Positions 32,394 through 44,654 of a DNA stretch of 64,000 nt are shown here, in pieces. Every line of letters begins with the position of its first letter. The first letter of the stretch is position 1. A program made the translations under genes and the position numbers. Below the pieces are notes generated by a model, which did no database searches, had not been told where the DNA came from, and saw only the letters and a list, made by a program, of their open reading frames with translations. The stretch comes from Bifiguratus adelaidae (Eukaryota; Mucoromycota; Endogonomycetes; Endogonales). Location of the stretch: NCBI GenBank assembly GCA_002261195.1, contig MVBO01000061.1:1-64000 (forward strand). The letters are read 5' to 3'.

Positions 32394-34547
32394 ATGTGGA
32401 TCTTGTTACTCTTGCTTGCATCGCTGACTCAAGCCTTCTACTTGCCTGGAGTAGCACCTAGAGACTACAGTGAAGGGCAACAAGTGGACGTATGGGTCAA
32501 TGCGCTGTCTCCCCTGGATCAACAGATAAAGTCAGTGCTCGAATACGATTACTACGATCCGCGCTTTCATTTCTGCACGCCTGAAGGTGGCGCTACCAAG
32601 AAGTCAGAGTCTCTTGGCTCCATCTTGTTTGGAGACCGCATCTACAGCTCTCGTTATGAGGTAAGTGGGTTAGATGGCAGGATGAGATGGTCTAATGGCC
32701 ATGACGTAGATTTTCATGAAGCAGGACAAGCAGTGTAAACTCTTGTGTCAAACGACCGTACCAGCGGAGGACAGCAAGTTTATAAACGACAGAATCCGAG
32801 AGAACTACGCTGTCAATTGGATCATTGATGGATTGCCGGCCGCGCGAATGCGTACCGATGAAAAGACCAATACGCCCTTTTACAGCATGGGGTTCGAGCT
32901 TGGAACGCCTAATGAGCCTGTTCCGCACCTCAACAACCACTATGAGATCACGGTCAATTGGCATCAACCAGATCCTGCGATAGAAAAGTTTAGAGTCGTC
33001 GGTGTGTCGGTGGAACCTTATTCCAAGAAGATGACCAATGTTGCGGCACCGGAATGTGAAATCGCCGCACCTATGGTTCTCAACGAAGAGGCTTCAAACA
33101 CCGTCTTGTATACCTATTCCATCAAGTGGGAGGTAGGTGTCATCTGTGGACGCATGATACTTGAGCGCTAACCTTATACCCTGGCAGCGTTCTGACACGG
33201 TGTGGGCGACACGTTGGGACAATTACCTTCACATGTCCGATCCATCGATCCATTGGTTCTCTCTAGTCAACTCTGTTGTCATTGTCTTCTTTTTGACCGG
33301 CATGGTCGCCATGATCCTTTTGAGAGCGTTGCACAAGGATATTTCACGTTACAATGCAGATGAAGCTCAGGTAAGAATCCCATGCGAATCTCAATAGGAC
33401 CTTTTCGCTCATGCTTTTGCCAGGATGAAGACGTGCAAGAAGACTTTGGATGGAAATTGGTGCATGGCGATGTGTTTCGAACGCCCAACCACTCTCTTCT
33501 CCTGTCCATTCTTGTCGGTAACGGTATTCAGCTACTCTGCATGGCTGGTGTCACACTTGTCTTTGCCGTGCTTGGCTTCCTGTCACCCTCCAACCGCGGA
33601 TCGCTTGTGACCGTCATGATCATCTTCTACATGTTGTTTGGAAGCATTGCCGGCTTCGTGTCTGCACGCGTCTACAAGATGATGGGAGGTGAGGCATGGA
33701 AGACGAATGTGGTCGGTACGGCCTTTTTGTTTCCCAGGTGAGCCTTGAGTCTCGCGTATCTCACTCATGCTCATGGGTATTTGGCAGCTTCATCTTTGGA
33801 CTCCTCATTATTCTCAACTTCTTCTTGATCGGTGCCCAATCGTCGAGCGCTGCACCTTTTGGTACCATGATCGCCGTCACCTGCTTGTGGTTCCTCGTAT
33901 CTGCTCCGCTCAGTTTCATTGGATCGTACCTTGGATTCCAGCGACCACGCATTGAATATCCTGTCCGATCCAATCAAATTCCCCGACAGGTTCCGGACCA
34001 AGTCTTTTACCTGCGTGCCATTCCATCTATGTTTATGGGAGGTATCCTTCCATTTGGTGCCATCTTCATTGAGCTGTATTTTATCATGAACAGCATCTGG
34101 TTCCATCGCATCTATTACGTGTTTGGTAAGTCAGCTGTTGCTCGTCAAGAGTACCCTTATTGACAGTCGTAGGTTTCCTGTTTTTGGTATTCGGCATCCT
34201 GATCATTACCTGTGCCGAGGTGACCATCTTGATGTGCTATTTCCATCTCTGCAGTGAAGGTGAGTTCTCCTGGACACACGTCGCACGTTCACTCACGCGT
34301 TGTACCAGATTATCACTGGTGGTGGCGCGCTTTCTTGACCTCGGGCGCTTCAGCCTTTTACGTCTTTCTCTATTCCGTCCTCTACTATACGACGAAGCTC
34401 TCGATTGACAGTTTCACATCGACCGTTCTGTATTTTGGCTACTCCTTCATCATGGCCACCATGTTCTTTGTGCTCACTGGCTCGATTGGATGGATTGCTT
34501 GCTTTGTCTTTATACGCAAAATCTATGGCAGCATCAAAGTGGACTAA
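32394..34547 (+). CDS. TM9SF/nonaspanin (EMP70 family) membrane protein
   Basis: This is a nine-pass membrane protein of Golgi and endosomes, involved in membrane-protein sorting and cell adhesion. The signal peptide is MWILLLLLASLTQA, followed by the canonical mature start FYLPGVAPRDYSEGQQVDVW. The lumenal domain carries family motifs (YDPRFHFCTPE, NWIIDGLPAARMRTDE, GFELGTP, NNHYEITVNWH). The membrane domain starts near 33240 (FSLVNSVVIVFFLTGMVAMI) and ends IRKIYGSIKVD, matching the KxD/E-type Golgi-retention C-terminus. About seven introns. The start lies three bases after the DBP7 stop, so its promoter must be inside DBP7 or it shares a transcript. Confidence 0.93.
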
Positions 34548-34853
34548 AGCATAAATACTTCCCTGTCTAACCTACCATTATCACGTCGTGTCCATGCACG
34601 TCCCTGGGCCATTGTTCTCTCTCCACACACACGCCTTTATTTCCGGGTTAGGGTTTTGGTCCCATGACCATGCAAGCGCCCGGGCCAAGGACAGCCCCGT
34701 CTTATCGTCGTTAAGCTTCGGTCTGTGTTTAGTTTTTTTTCTTGTGCAGTGCCTTAACCTCTCTCTCTCTCTCTACTCTCTACTCTCTACATCAGTGCTG
34801 TAGTCTGTTTTTCTTTATCTGTTTATTCTCTTAATATCCATTGGACGCGTGCT
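34548..34853 (+). promoter_or_regulatory. Promoter/leader region of the cold-shock gene
   Basis: The 306 bases between TM9SF and the cold-shock gene hold a telo-box-like element, TTAGGGTTTT at 34648-34657 (complement AAAACCCTAA). There is also a long CT tract at 34758-34790, ending 63 nt before the ATG. Pyrimidine tracts next to the transcription start and telo-box-like sites are common in promoters of highly expressed fungal translation genes. No TATA box is evident. Confidence 0.5.
34758..34790 (+). repeat. CT-rich tract upstream of the cold-shock gene
   Basis: A 33-nt run of alternating C and T (CTCTCTCTCT... then TACTCTCTAC units) lies just upstream of the start codon. It is probably at or near the transcription start site. 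Confidence 0.7.
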
Positions 34854-35521
34854 ATGGCTACACGCAAGACAGGTCGCGTCAAGTTCTTCAATAGTCAAAA
34901 GGGCTTTGGGTTCATTATTCCCGACGATCCATCGGAGCGAGGTGAAGGTAAGCGAGTATCGCGTTGACGGGTCTAATGGGTCAGTTTTTGTGCATCATTC
35001 TGCTATTCATAACGACGGTGGGTTCAAGTCGTTGGCGGAGGGAGAAGAGGTCGAGTACGACCTGGTTCAAGGGCCCAAGGGGATGCAGGCTGCAAATGTG
35101 TCGGGTCCTGGAGGCGTCAGTGTGAAGGGGGATCCCAATGCGGGGAGACGCATGTTTGGGTGAGTGGGAGAGGGGTTACGAGCAGATGCGCAGTAGACTC
35201 AAAATCCCCTCTAGTGGTTTTGGCTCACAAGGTAAGTCGACGGAGTACAGGATAGGTCTGACGTGACTAGGACCTTATGGCAGCATGCCTCCGTATGGAC
35301 AGCAACCCTATGGCCAAATGCCATACGGAGGCTATCCAAATCCAGTAGCGAGTTTTGCGCAGTCAGGCTACGGACAGCCATTTGCACAAGATGGTATGGG
35401 AGGATTTGTACCGCCAACGGGCAATCAACCACAGAATGGACAACCACAACAGTATGGACAGCAGATGGGCTTTGGGTATCCAGGAGGCAGCTTTCCTCCC
35501 CAAGGCCAAGGAGGACATTAA
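34854..35521 (+). CDS. Cold-shock/Y-box domain protein with Gly/Gln/Tyr tail
   Basis: The N-terminus [20 protein letters not shown] contains cold-shock RNP1 (KGFGFI). An intron (about 34948-34982) leads to RNP2 (VFVHHSAI), then [20 protein letters not shown], completing one oligonucleotide-binding fold. After two more short introns comes a low-complexity tail ([32 protein letters not shown]) of the prion-like type. Such proteins bind single-stranded RNA or DNA and act as RNA chaperones and translational regulators. Total about 180 residues. Confidence 0.9.
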
Positions 35522-35866
35522 AACACGCGGTTGTAAGGCTGGACCTGCAACGTCGCCTTTGACAGGCAGTGTAAAAGCTCTCAAAACTAGCATAGCAGGA
35601 TATAGCCTTATTCTCCACTATACTTGCGCGCGCACATGCCCACATACACATACATGGCCAACTATAATGTTTATAGGGTAACTGTACCGTGAGGGTCATC
35701 ATAATACACTTACTACCTTGTCCATACGCGCAGTAGCGGTCGTGGTCCATCCTCGTTGTTACTGCACAGCCAGGAGACTTGGTGAGGGTCGGAGGATCAC
35801 GTGCTTATTTTTCTTTTTTATGTGAGCAGCGTCGCATCGTTGGGCTTGCCTTTCACTCTTGTCAGC
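35522..35866. other. Intergenic region, cold-shock gene to UTP10
   Basis: These 345 bases between tandem genes contain no open frame with coding character. They hold an A/C-rich stretch with repeated CACATAC units (about 35632-35653). A pyrimidine-rich TTTTTCTTTTTTATG segment (about 35810-35822) precedes the UTP10 start. Nothing else stands out. Confidence 0.4.
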
Positions 35867-38800
35867 ATGCCGTCTGAACTTGCGAAAAAGCTCGCAAAGA
35901 TTGGCACCGTTGATCTCAAGGGGGTGAAACGGGCTTCTTCAACCCATAAACCTTCATTTCTCTTTGATTCCAAAGCAGCGTCCGACTATGATCTTGATAC
36001 GATATTCTCTGTCGGCTCCAACGGCTTTGCAGAGTTGCGGGGCATGGACGAGCGTATGAGCAAGTTTGAATACTTGTTCTCGGAAGCCAGCAAAGAGATG
36101 GACCGAGTGAAAATGGTGAGTGGGCGTAGTAGAAGTATCAAAGGCTAACCTGTGCCAGACCAAGCAAGAGGTTGCGCAGCTAAACAAGGGATTGGATGCC
36201 TTCTTGGCCCATCTGTCGGTATACTTTTTGACGAAGCCTGCGGGGAAAGTGCTCGAATGGCTCATTCGTCAATTCAAGTAAGTGACGGGCCAGTCAAGCC
36301 AAGTATATGTTCTGATCCATGCCTGCAGTGTCCAAAGGTACAACGTAGAATCTGTGATACGGTGTGTCTTGCCTTATCATGAGACCCGGGAATATGTCAA
36401 GATGATGTCTATTTGCGACATAAGGCATGTGTTCTTCTATTGTCTCAACGTCTATCTAACGCACGCTATAGGGACATTCATCGGTGGAATTTCCTAATGA
36501 CCAAGGACATGAAGATTGCAAAACAGTCTCTACCACGCCAGTCGCTTCTGCATGCTTGCACTCGCAAGGATGATCCAATACTTGGATTCATTTGTGACAT
36601 GGTGCAAAAGGCGGCTAGAGAGGGAACAGGTCACAAAACTCTCTTCTCCTTCTACGCTGCTATGCTCGTCGACCTTGTCTCCTCAGTCAACATTACAGAC
36701 GACTTGCAAACTCTGCTGCTGCCATACATCCTCAGCGGGTTGGAGGCACGAAAGATTCCAGAGTATCAAATCTCTACTTACATGATACTCTCTCAAGTTT
36801 CTTCCCGTGCCACGCTGCGGTCAGCCGTCATTCGAAAATTCCTCAGATTCATCGTCATGAATGCCAATGCTCAATACAGCAAGCATGCGCTCTTATGTAT
36901 GGTGCACATTGCGCAAACGCAGGAAGCATTTGACGCCTCGTCTTTCACGGAGGATATGTTTGAGAAGCTTCTTCGATTCCCACATATCGATCGTCATTTA
37001 GCGGACATTTCTGACAAGTATCGCACCGATCGTTTCATGGAGGCCTTGATCTTGACTTTGGTCACCTCCAGCGCGTCCAGTACTCCATCCAATGACATCT
37101 TGTCAACATTGCTGCATCGCAAATCGCTATCAACGTCACTTGTTGCAAAGCTGTTCGACCATATCCTTGACGTTTATATCCAAAATCATCGTCTTACCTC
37201 AGCGAACAAGGATGGCGCTGCCGTTGACGATAAGGTTCGCGATATCCTTGCAACCATGCAAGAGAGATTTCCGAACGAGCTCGATGGCATCATCCAAGAC
37301 AAGATGAACAGCATGGAAACGAATAACAGCCAAGACTTGTATAACAGCTTGACTGAATTGTTTAGAGGCACTCGTCACGAGCCTATTGCCGAAGCGAATA
37401 CCACCTTATTCCTCAGTCTCTATCATGCCGATGGAAGCATTCGACGTGCCGGTACTTGGAAGCTTGTGGACATGATCAAGCAAGGCGGCGATCAACTCGC
37501 TGGAGAAGGTCCTAATTTCGTCCAGGATGCCCTGCTCGCTCGTCTGCATGACGATGTTCAAGCCATACCCCAATACCTGTTGGACAACGGCGAAGTGCTT
37601 GCTCAACATATTCCTCTCGATGTTCTGAAGGAAAACCTGTCGCGCTTACAGACGACACGATACAATGAGAACGTAACAGCAAAGAAGTTGCTCCAATTTG
37701 TCGTCGAGCTCGAACACCAGGAGATTGCAAGCCTCGCACTCGATCTCGTGCTCAGTCGCGTCTTGGTTTTTGCGGGCAGTGAGCACGTGGCGGAAATAGC
37801 ACACGAATGTTTGAAGCGGTCTATTGTCAAAAAGAACTCGGTGCTTCACGGCCTCGGGAAGGCCCCCGACTTCCAACCTAATATGCATTACAATGAGCAG
37901 ATTATCAGAGCACTTGCCGACCACGCCGTGAACGCGATCCGACAAGACAAAGCGGAGGTAATTGATTATTGGCTTCACACGCTAGGTAGCGAATGGCGAG
38001 GATTGCGAATGCTTGCTATGCTTGTACTCCGACAAGTCTTGAAATCTCTCGGTGAGATGCGACAGGTGCCTTCCACATCTCAAGTCACCGTCGGCTTATC
38101 ATTGATAGAGAAATTGCGGGAAAGCGACATAGCGGCAGTGGACGCACGATTGAGCACTCCTCTGTTCAAGGATACGTTCAATGAGGGAGACAGTGAAAAG
38201 ATTGAGAAGAACCTGTCAACGTTAATTGCAAGATTCCTTTTCGAGGAGCCAAATTCAGCCAAGACCAATGCTAGCATTTCCAACTTTGTCCTATATACCA
38301 CGGCAACCGCAGTCAAGGGACCATCGGACAAGGTCGCCTGGCATTCCACAGACTCGTCGGCCTACAAGAGCTTCTGTACCCAACTTTTCAGGGTGTTGGC
38401 AACGGGAGGCAATGGCGACAGATCTCACATCATGGAAAAGCTGCTGGAGGTACAATTGCCCCCGGATGTCTTGGAGTTTGCGTCGAGTATTTGGGTGAAG
38501 GATGGTAAGTCCCAAATACTCAACAATGCATCAGACTAACTCGATGGACATCTCATTTAGACACGGAGAGCTCCATCAAAGTCACTGCGCTAGAGCAGAC
38601 TCACTCGTTCCTCAGTCGTATTGCGAACAACCCAGATGGCAAAGCCGAGGACTTTCAAATGCTCATTCCGTCCCTTGTTATCGCTCTCATGGATATGGAT
38701 GCGTCTGCGCGCTCCGCTGCTTCAAGATGTTTAGTGACCATGTTTACCATACAATCACGACTTCCAGTCACAAAGAAGCGAACGACGAAAGCAAGCGCAA

Positions 38801-41800
38801 GTGCCATTGTTGCCTGCGACACGTTTTATGGCTCTACGGATTATGAAATCAAGTATCTCATCCCAGAAGATTCGAAGCGCCTTCTCGACATTCTGAGCAA
38901 CAGCACTGAAGAATTTGTTGCGGATCATACCTTTGTTACCAAATTTTTCGCTTCAGCGTTGACAACTCGCAACCAAGACACTAAAGCTGATGTCGCCTTC
39001 AAGGAGAATGTTCTTGTCAGCTTTCTAAGTCACGTTCAGGCCTTCCCGGCTATTTCGTGCAAGCTTCGTCTTCTGGAAGCTCTCTCAGAGGTTCAGAATC
39101 CATTGAAACTCGAGGCTTTGGCACCATTGCTCCAACAAGCGCGCGACAATGTTCAAGCGTTGAGTTCTACCGACGTTGGTAGCGACGACATACGTAAGCT
39201 ACTCAACAGCCTTATCGATCTCTATACACCCCAAGCGGTCGCAATGATGGATTCCAGCAATAGAGAGTGGCCACTGTTTCTTGATTTGCTTTCCGCCTCA
39301 TGGACGAACGCCGAGATGCGCCTTCGTGATCGCGAACCGATTCAGCTTGCAGCGCTAGCGCGGATTAAGCCTGCCTTGTTTGATGCACTATCCGAGGAAA
39401 GACAATACGACCTTTTCAGCGTCTTGATCCATCTCGCGGCCACAGCAAGTCAAGGTGTCGTCAAATCGGTGAAACGGGTTCTACGCGACATTGAAATTGA
39501 CGCTTCGTTGGTGAATAAGAGGTTGGAGGAGTTGCATACCGAATTAGGTTCATTGGTAGTGCCCGCCAAGTCTACCAAGCGCGTACGGCGTGAAAGGCAT
39601 GTATACACCTGGTTGATACTGTCGACTGGCGCTAACGTGAACAAGTAGGAGCCCTGAACCCCCTTCAGACGAGATGTTGTACACTCTTGTTGCGCTCTTG
39701 GAAATGCTCAATTATCGACACGTTCATCACGACACTATGATGGTCGGACCTCTCTTTGAGACATTGCGGAAGATTGGCGACATTGACTGGCAAGGCCAAC
39801 CGATTTCCGTTGACTATCTAACCCAATTGATCTTGACTGTCTTGACCGGTATCATCCGGGATGCCGAACCGGGCCTTGTCAAGGAAGATCAATTGAGTGT
39901 TGATTCGATCGTCACTCGCATCCGTACGACCAACAATCCACAAACTCACAACCAAGCGCTCCTCTTGATGGCTGCAATCGCCGCCATCTATCCAGAGCAA
40001 GTTATACCCAATACTATGAGCTTGTTCATCTTCATGGGCGATAATGTGCTGAAACGCGACGACAACTACAGTTTCCAAGTTATTCAACAGACGCTATCCA
40101 AGATCATTCCACCTCTCATCGCCCCGTCGACGTCGGAAACGAATGCAACATCGTCATCTGCCATTGTGCGGCAAATTATCGAGACTTTTGTTGGTGCTTT
40201 GGACCATATCCCGGAGCATCGACGTTTGCGCCTCTTTTCTGTCCTGGTCCAAATTCTAGATGAAAACAGCCAGGCTGGAAGTGATGACTATCTTTCAGCC
40301 GTTACTAGCATGCTCCTAGAGAAGTACAGCGAACGCGTTATCAAGGAGCGCAAGGACCAGAAAGCCGACAAGACCCAACTCAAGGAATCTACCGCTGTTA
40401 TGCAATTCACCCTCGCTCTCAGCAACCAATTTGACGCCAAGCAACAATTACACGCATTGATTTCTTTGGTTGACGAGCTCATTGAGATTCCGAATGAAAA
40501 GATTATCTCAACTGATGGCGATGACATTCCCATGCTAGGGAACACAATTTACAATGTCGGGCACCACAGCAACAAGCAAATTCGAGAATTCAAGCTTTCT
40601 TGCTTACAGTTCGCCAAACAGTTGCTCGGTAGCAAAGTTTTCCTCTCCAAGTTACTAAGCGTCACGCACGATTTGTCTAGGATGGAGAAGGAAATGGAAG
40701 GCTACTATCGACAACTTTCTCAGAGCATGTTGACGCTGATTGACAACATCACGTCCTTCCAAGCCGAATACAAGAAACGTGAAGATCGAACCGCCGCGGT
40801 GACCACGCACTGGTCCTTCATGTCGCGCCTTGCATTCGACATTCTGGATCGCGTGAACGTCCTACTACCGCTACCTTCGTTTGTCAATGTCATCTCCGAT
40901 TTGCTCTCGAACGATGATGCGACATTGAGGAAGCGCTCCTTGTTATTGTTCAATGAACGCCTGTCGACGATGGACACTTTGCCATCCGGTTCTGAACTTG
41001 ACATCTTACTTGGAATGACGACGCGATTGAGCGGTTTATTGACCCAAAAAGCCACGAGAGGCAAGGAAACAGCCGTTGCGGTAAACAAGCAGACGGCGTT
41101 GATGTGTCTGTCGACTATGGTCAAGTTATTTGCCAGTCAACACCCAGAGCCTTTTGTCAACGTCTTATTGACGGTAATTGGTTCCTCAGCATTGCAAAAC
41201 AGTAATCCCCAAGTCCAAATATCCAGTCTGGTTTGCCTATCCTTGCTCATGTGAGTAACCGGTTGCATCGTTCTATGCTCGAGCCAACAACTGATCAGTC
41301 CTCTTCTTCTAGCCAACACTTGGGTCCAAGAGCATTGTCCACGATGCCGAAGTTCATGCCTATTGTCCTTGAGCTTTGCCAAAAGGCTGTTGATGGTAAG
41401 CTTAATGAAGATTGAAATGGTTCATGAACTGATTTTCTGTTGTCTAGAATCATCCCCATCGAACGATGACATTTTGCTTCAACTCGGCGCGTTGACATGC
41501 CTCGAAACAATGGCTTGTTACATTCCAAAATTTGTTGGTCCCTTGCCCAAGATATTGCCGGCAGCCTTGCATCCGAGTATCATTGGATATGCAGGCGATG
41601 ATCAGTACCGACGCCAAGCGCAGCAAAAGGCTCAAGCTTTGCTATCGGCCTTGGCCAAGAACGTCCAGCCTGGCAGATTGTTGCAATCGGTGTTTGAATA
41701 CCGCACAACCGCTGTGTCCAACGGCAAAGAAGTAAGTTGGCAGCCGCGGCCCTGGTACTCGGTCACTAATCATGGTCGACCTCAGTCTTTGGCCGCATTG

Positions 41801-42694
41801 TTCTCTTTGGTGGGCGAAACGATTGCAAGCATGACGCGCGGAGACATGACCAAGGAATATCGGCGCTTATTTGATCAATTCTTTATGCCCTCGTTCAACT
41901 CTCGTCTGTCATTGGCAGGAACGTTCTCCGCTGAGGACTTGGATGAGCTTGAAGCCGCGCTTATTTCCTCATTTGTGGCCATGGTTTTTAAACTCAACGA
42001 AACCCTTTTCAAGCCCCTCTACCTCGACATCCAAAATTGGGCATTCTATGACCGATCGATTGGAGGTGATCAGTTGCAGAAACGTCAAATCTTCTTCTTT
42101 AAGCTCGCCGACAGTTTGTTGGATCGACTCAAGAGCATCTTTGATCCCTATTTCGCCTACGTTGTCGACCATTGTGCATCCATCTTGGAATCCTACAAGG
42201 ATCGTCAACCGGACGATCTATGGACCTGGCTCTTGCGTTCCCTCCAGAAATCGTTCCTCTATGATGACCAAAACATTTGGAACAAGGAAAACTTTGAAAA
42301 AATTTACAAGCCTTTGGTGGAGCAGATTGAAGTGCAAGGTGAAGACGAGAGCGAAGACGAGTATTCGACACGCATCCAAAACGAACTTGTTCCCGCCATT
42401 GGTCAACTGGCCGTAGCCGTGGCTAATGACGAACTATGGAAGCCTCTCAACTATCAAGTGCTCATGAAGACCAGACATGACGATGCCATCGTTCGACTCA
42501 TGGCACTCAAGGTCGCCGACGAATTCTACAGCCGTCTCGGTGAAGAATGGCTGTTGTTTTTGGCCGAGAGTATCTCCTTCTTCGCCGAGTTGATGGAGGA
42601 CGATGATGAACGTGTCGAGAAGCTGACGCACGAGGTGTGCAAGCACATCGAAACGTACCTTGGTGAGAGCTTGGAAAAGTACTTTCAGTCGTAG
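35867..42694 (+). CDS. UTP10: U3 snoRNP / SSU processome protein UTP10 (HEATR1)
   Basis: This is a very large HEAT-repeat protein, about 2,100 residues after splicing. It belongs to the t-UTP/UTP-A subcomplex that binds nascent pre-rRNA and links rDNA transcription to 18S processing. The start MPSELAKKLAKIGTVDLKGV and the segments YDLDTIFSVGSNGFAELRGM and FLTKPAGKVLEWLIRQF-like sequence are typical. The BP28-type C-terminal domain ends DERVEKLTHEVCKHIETYLG, LEKYFQS. About eight introns of 50-60 nt. The one at 41732-41785 is 54 nt, in frame and without a stop, and has a CACTAAT branch site. It is the largest gene in the window. No frame break is seen, which argues for good local sequence quality. 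Confidence 0.93.
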
Positions 42695-42797
42695 ACTAGA
42701 TTGACATTGGATGTATACAACACTGCATCTCGCGTTTCATATGTACACCAGGCAAAGTATGGGCCTAGCCATGTACTTTCCCTCTTCCACAAAAGGA

Positions 42798-43478
42798 CTA
42801 ATGACATTGCATCCCTCGACCACCGGCACTCCCGCCCACCTTGAGTTCCTTTTCACCCCACATGTAATGACCCACAGCAGCACCCACTACAACGGCAAGC
42901 ATAAGGTATAGGTTGTAGGTCATGAAGATGAGCATAAGTAAGAAGGAGACGGCAATCTGAATGGCGTAGATGCAGGCTCTCGTGACGCGTGCCGAGGTCG
43001 ATAACCTACCATTGTGTCAAATACATGCCATCAACAAGTTAAAAAGCCAAGTTGGACCTTACCTGACCATTGCTTGCCACCCACTCAGTAAACTATCTTC
43101 CTCCACCGCTCTAGCACGTCCTACCTCATCATCCCTATGCGAATCCTTGATCTCTTGAAGCCCTTCCGCCAAAAGGGCTACATCGTATTCACGCCCCCAA
43201 TACCGTAGTCCTTCATAGGCAGACGCGACGATACCAATCATGATGCAGGAAAGGAGGAGCTGAAAGGGGCCGTTGACGTGCCAAACTGAGGTGAGGATAC
43301 ACACGTTGGTCGTCTTCCAGTTGACGAGCATCTACATAGGCATGACAGGGTTGGATGAGTGCACCGTTTGTAGATAAGAAGGTGCGTAGTGGAGACTTGA
43401 ACGTACCTCCATATCGCATACGACGCCTCCGTCACCGTGGTGACCATGGCCCGTGTCTGGCATACCCGGCATATCCAT
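42798..43478 (-). CDS. CTR-family copper transporter
   Basis: This is a small three-pass copper(I) importer. The N-terminus MDMPGMPDTGHGHHGDGG is rich in Met and His, as in the copper-binding ectodomain. Exon 2 starts MLVNWKTTNVCILTSVWHV, typical of CTR segment 1. TM2 carries the M-x3-M copper motif (FLLMLIFMTYN). TM3 has G-x3-G (VVVGAAVGHYMW). The C-terminus is CH-like (GMQCH). Introns lie at about 43334-43409 and near 43000-43070. The family works as a trimer at the plasma or vacuolar membrane. Convergent with UTP10 (103 nt). A further upstream coding exon cannot be excluded. Confidence 0.9.
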
Positions 43479-43599
43479 GTCTATCAAAGGTGCGCAGGTA
43501 AAAAACAAAGGGGAACACTTGAGCGAGGCTATGCAAAGGCAAGCGAGGATATAGGGGTTGGGTGCAAAAGGAGAGCAATTTACGTGGACAAGAATGAAC

Positions 43600-44520
43600 T
43601 CAACGTCTAGACAACACATGCTGCATGGCCCACTCCCAATGGGCATCGATAAACTGTCGGAGAGCCTGTGCAAGAGCGGCTTTGGATGGCTCTTGGAGAA
43701 ATGAATGTCCCGCACCTTCAATCAAGACGGTTTGAACATGCGCCTTGTCTGGAGCCCCCAATTCTCGAAGCGCCGCGTCAAACTTCCACACATCCGTTAC
43801 CGGTACCACTTCATCGCCTGTGCCATGGACATTCAATATCCGTATTGACTCTACATGGCCCAAACCCTGCACGCACGACATGTCCACCTTGCACCGACGT
43901 TCTAAATCAGCCTGTCGCACAATAAACTTGCGCTCATTGTCAAAACCATACTTGCGCCAAAAGAACCATCCCTGTTCCTTCAATAACCGCTGATGCTCCT
44001 GTGTGAAGCGCGTGGCCGGTGAGACGGTATGATCGTATCGGGCAGCGACATTGACAATCAAGGGCACATCCTTGTGTCGACCAGCGTACAAGAGCGTGAC
44101 GGCAGCCCCTTTTGAATGACCAATGATGGCCGAAACGTTGTATCCGAGGTCGCGCGCAAACTGGACGACGGCTTCTAGGGTATCCAACTCGTCTTCATAG
44201 TTGCCATAGGATGTGGTGCCGGTCGAGTATCCGTTGCCTTGAAAGTCAAAGGCCAAGACTGGATAAGGGGGACTCACGGCATGCGCAATCGTGCGCATCA
44301 CCTTAGAGTAGCGCGTGTTGAGCATACCATGGCAAATGACGATAATGTCTCGCCCAGGTGCATCGCGCGGCATTTGAAGGTGAGCCGAGATGGCATCGCC
44401 GTGTCGGTTGAGGATGGTGTAGTGCGTAAGGAGTAGGTCAGGGTGAGGTGTAGGTGCGCGTGAGGAAGGTGTGGAAGGTGCCGAGGCTATGAACTGTTCC
44501 ATAGGAGAACAATGGGTCAA
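43600..44520 (-). CDS. Alpha/beta-hydrolase (serine hydrolase)
   Basis: A single open exon of 306 codons. It has the oxyanion-side motif VICHGMLNTRYS, the nucleophile elbow GHSKGA (IIGHSKGAAVTLLYAGRH), the acid region NVHGTGDEVVPV and the terminal histidine EGAGHSF, so the Ser-Asp-His triad looks complete. The fold resembles monoacylglycerol-lipase or dienelactone-hydrolase-like enzymes; the substrate is unknown. The first ATG (44520) and a second one seven codons in are both possible. There is no signal peptide, so it is probably cytosolic. It is the only long intronless gene here. Confidence 0.85.
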   Translation of the reverse strand: MTHCSPMEQFIASAPSTPSSRAPTPHPDLLLTHYTILNRHGDAISAHLQMPRDAPGRDIIVICHGMLNTRYSKVMRTIAHAVSPPYPVLAFDFQGNGYSTGTTSYGNYEDELDTLEAVVQFARDLGYNVSAIIGHSKGAAVTLLYAGRHKDVPLIVNVAARYDHTVSPATRFTQEHQRLLKEQGWFFWRKYGFDNERKFIVRQADLERRCKVDMSCVQGLGHVESIRILNVHGTGDEVVPVTDVWKFDAALRELGAPDKAHVQTVLIEGAGHSFLQEPSKAALAQALRQFIDAHWEWAMQHVLSRR

Positions 44521-44560
44521 TCAATGGGATATCCCAAGGCTGGCTCCCATGGTTGCGCAA

Positions 44561-44654
44561 AGAGCGAGCGAGAGAGAGAGAGAGAGAAAAAAAGAAAGAG
44601 CACAAGGGAGGAAGGAGAAGAGAGGGAGAGATAGAGGGAGGGAGTAACAGAGGG
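44561..44654. repeat. GA-rich low-complexity tract
   Basis: About 90 bases of nearly pure purine on the plus strand: GA dinucleotide runs, then AAAAAAAGAAAGAG, then GGGAG/GGAGA units. It lies just upstream of the hydrolase start on the minus strand, where it reads as a polypyrimidine tract, as seen before the cold-shock gene. Confidence 0.7.
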
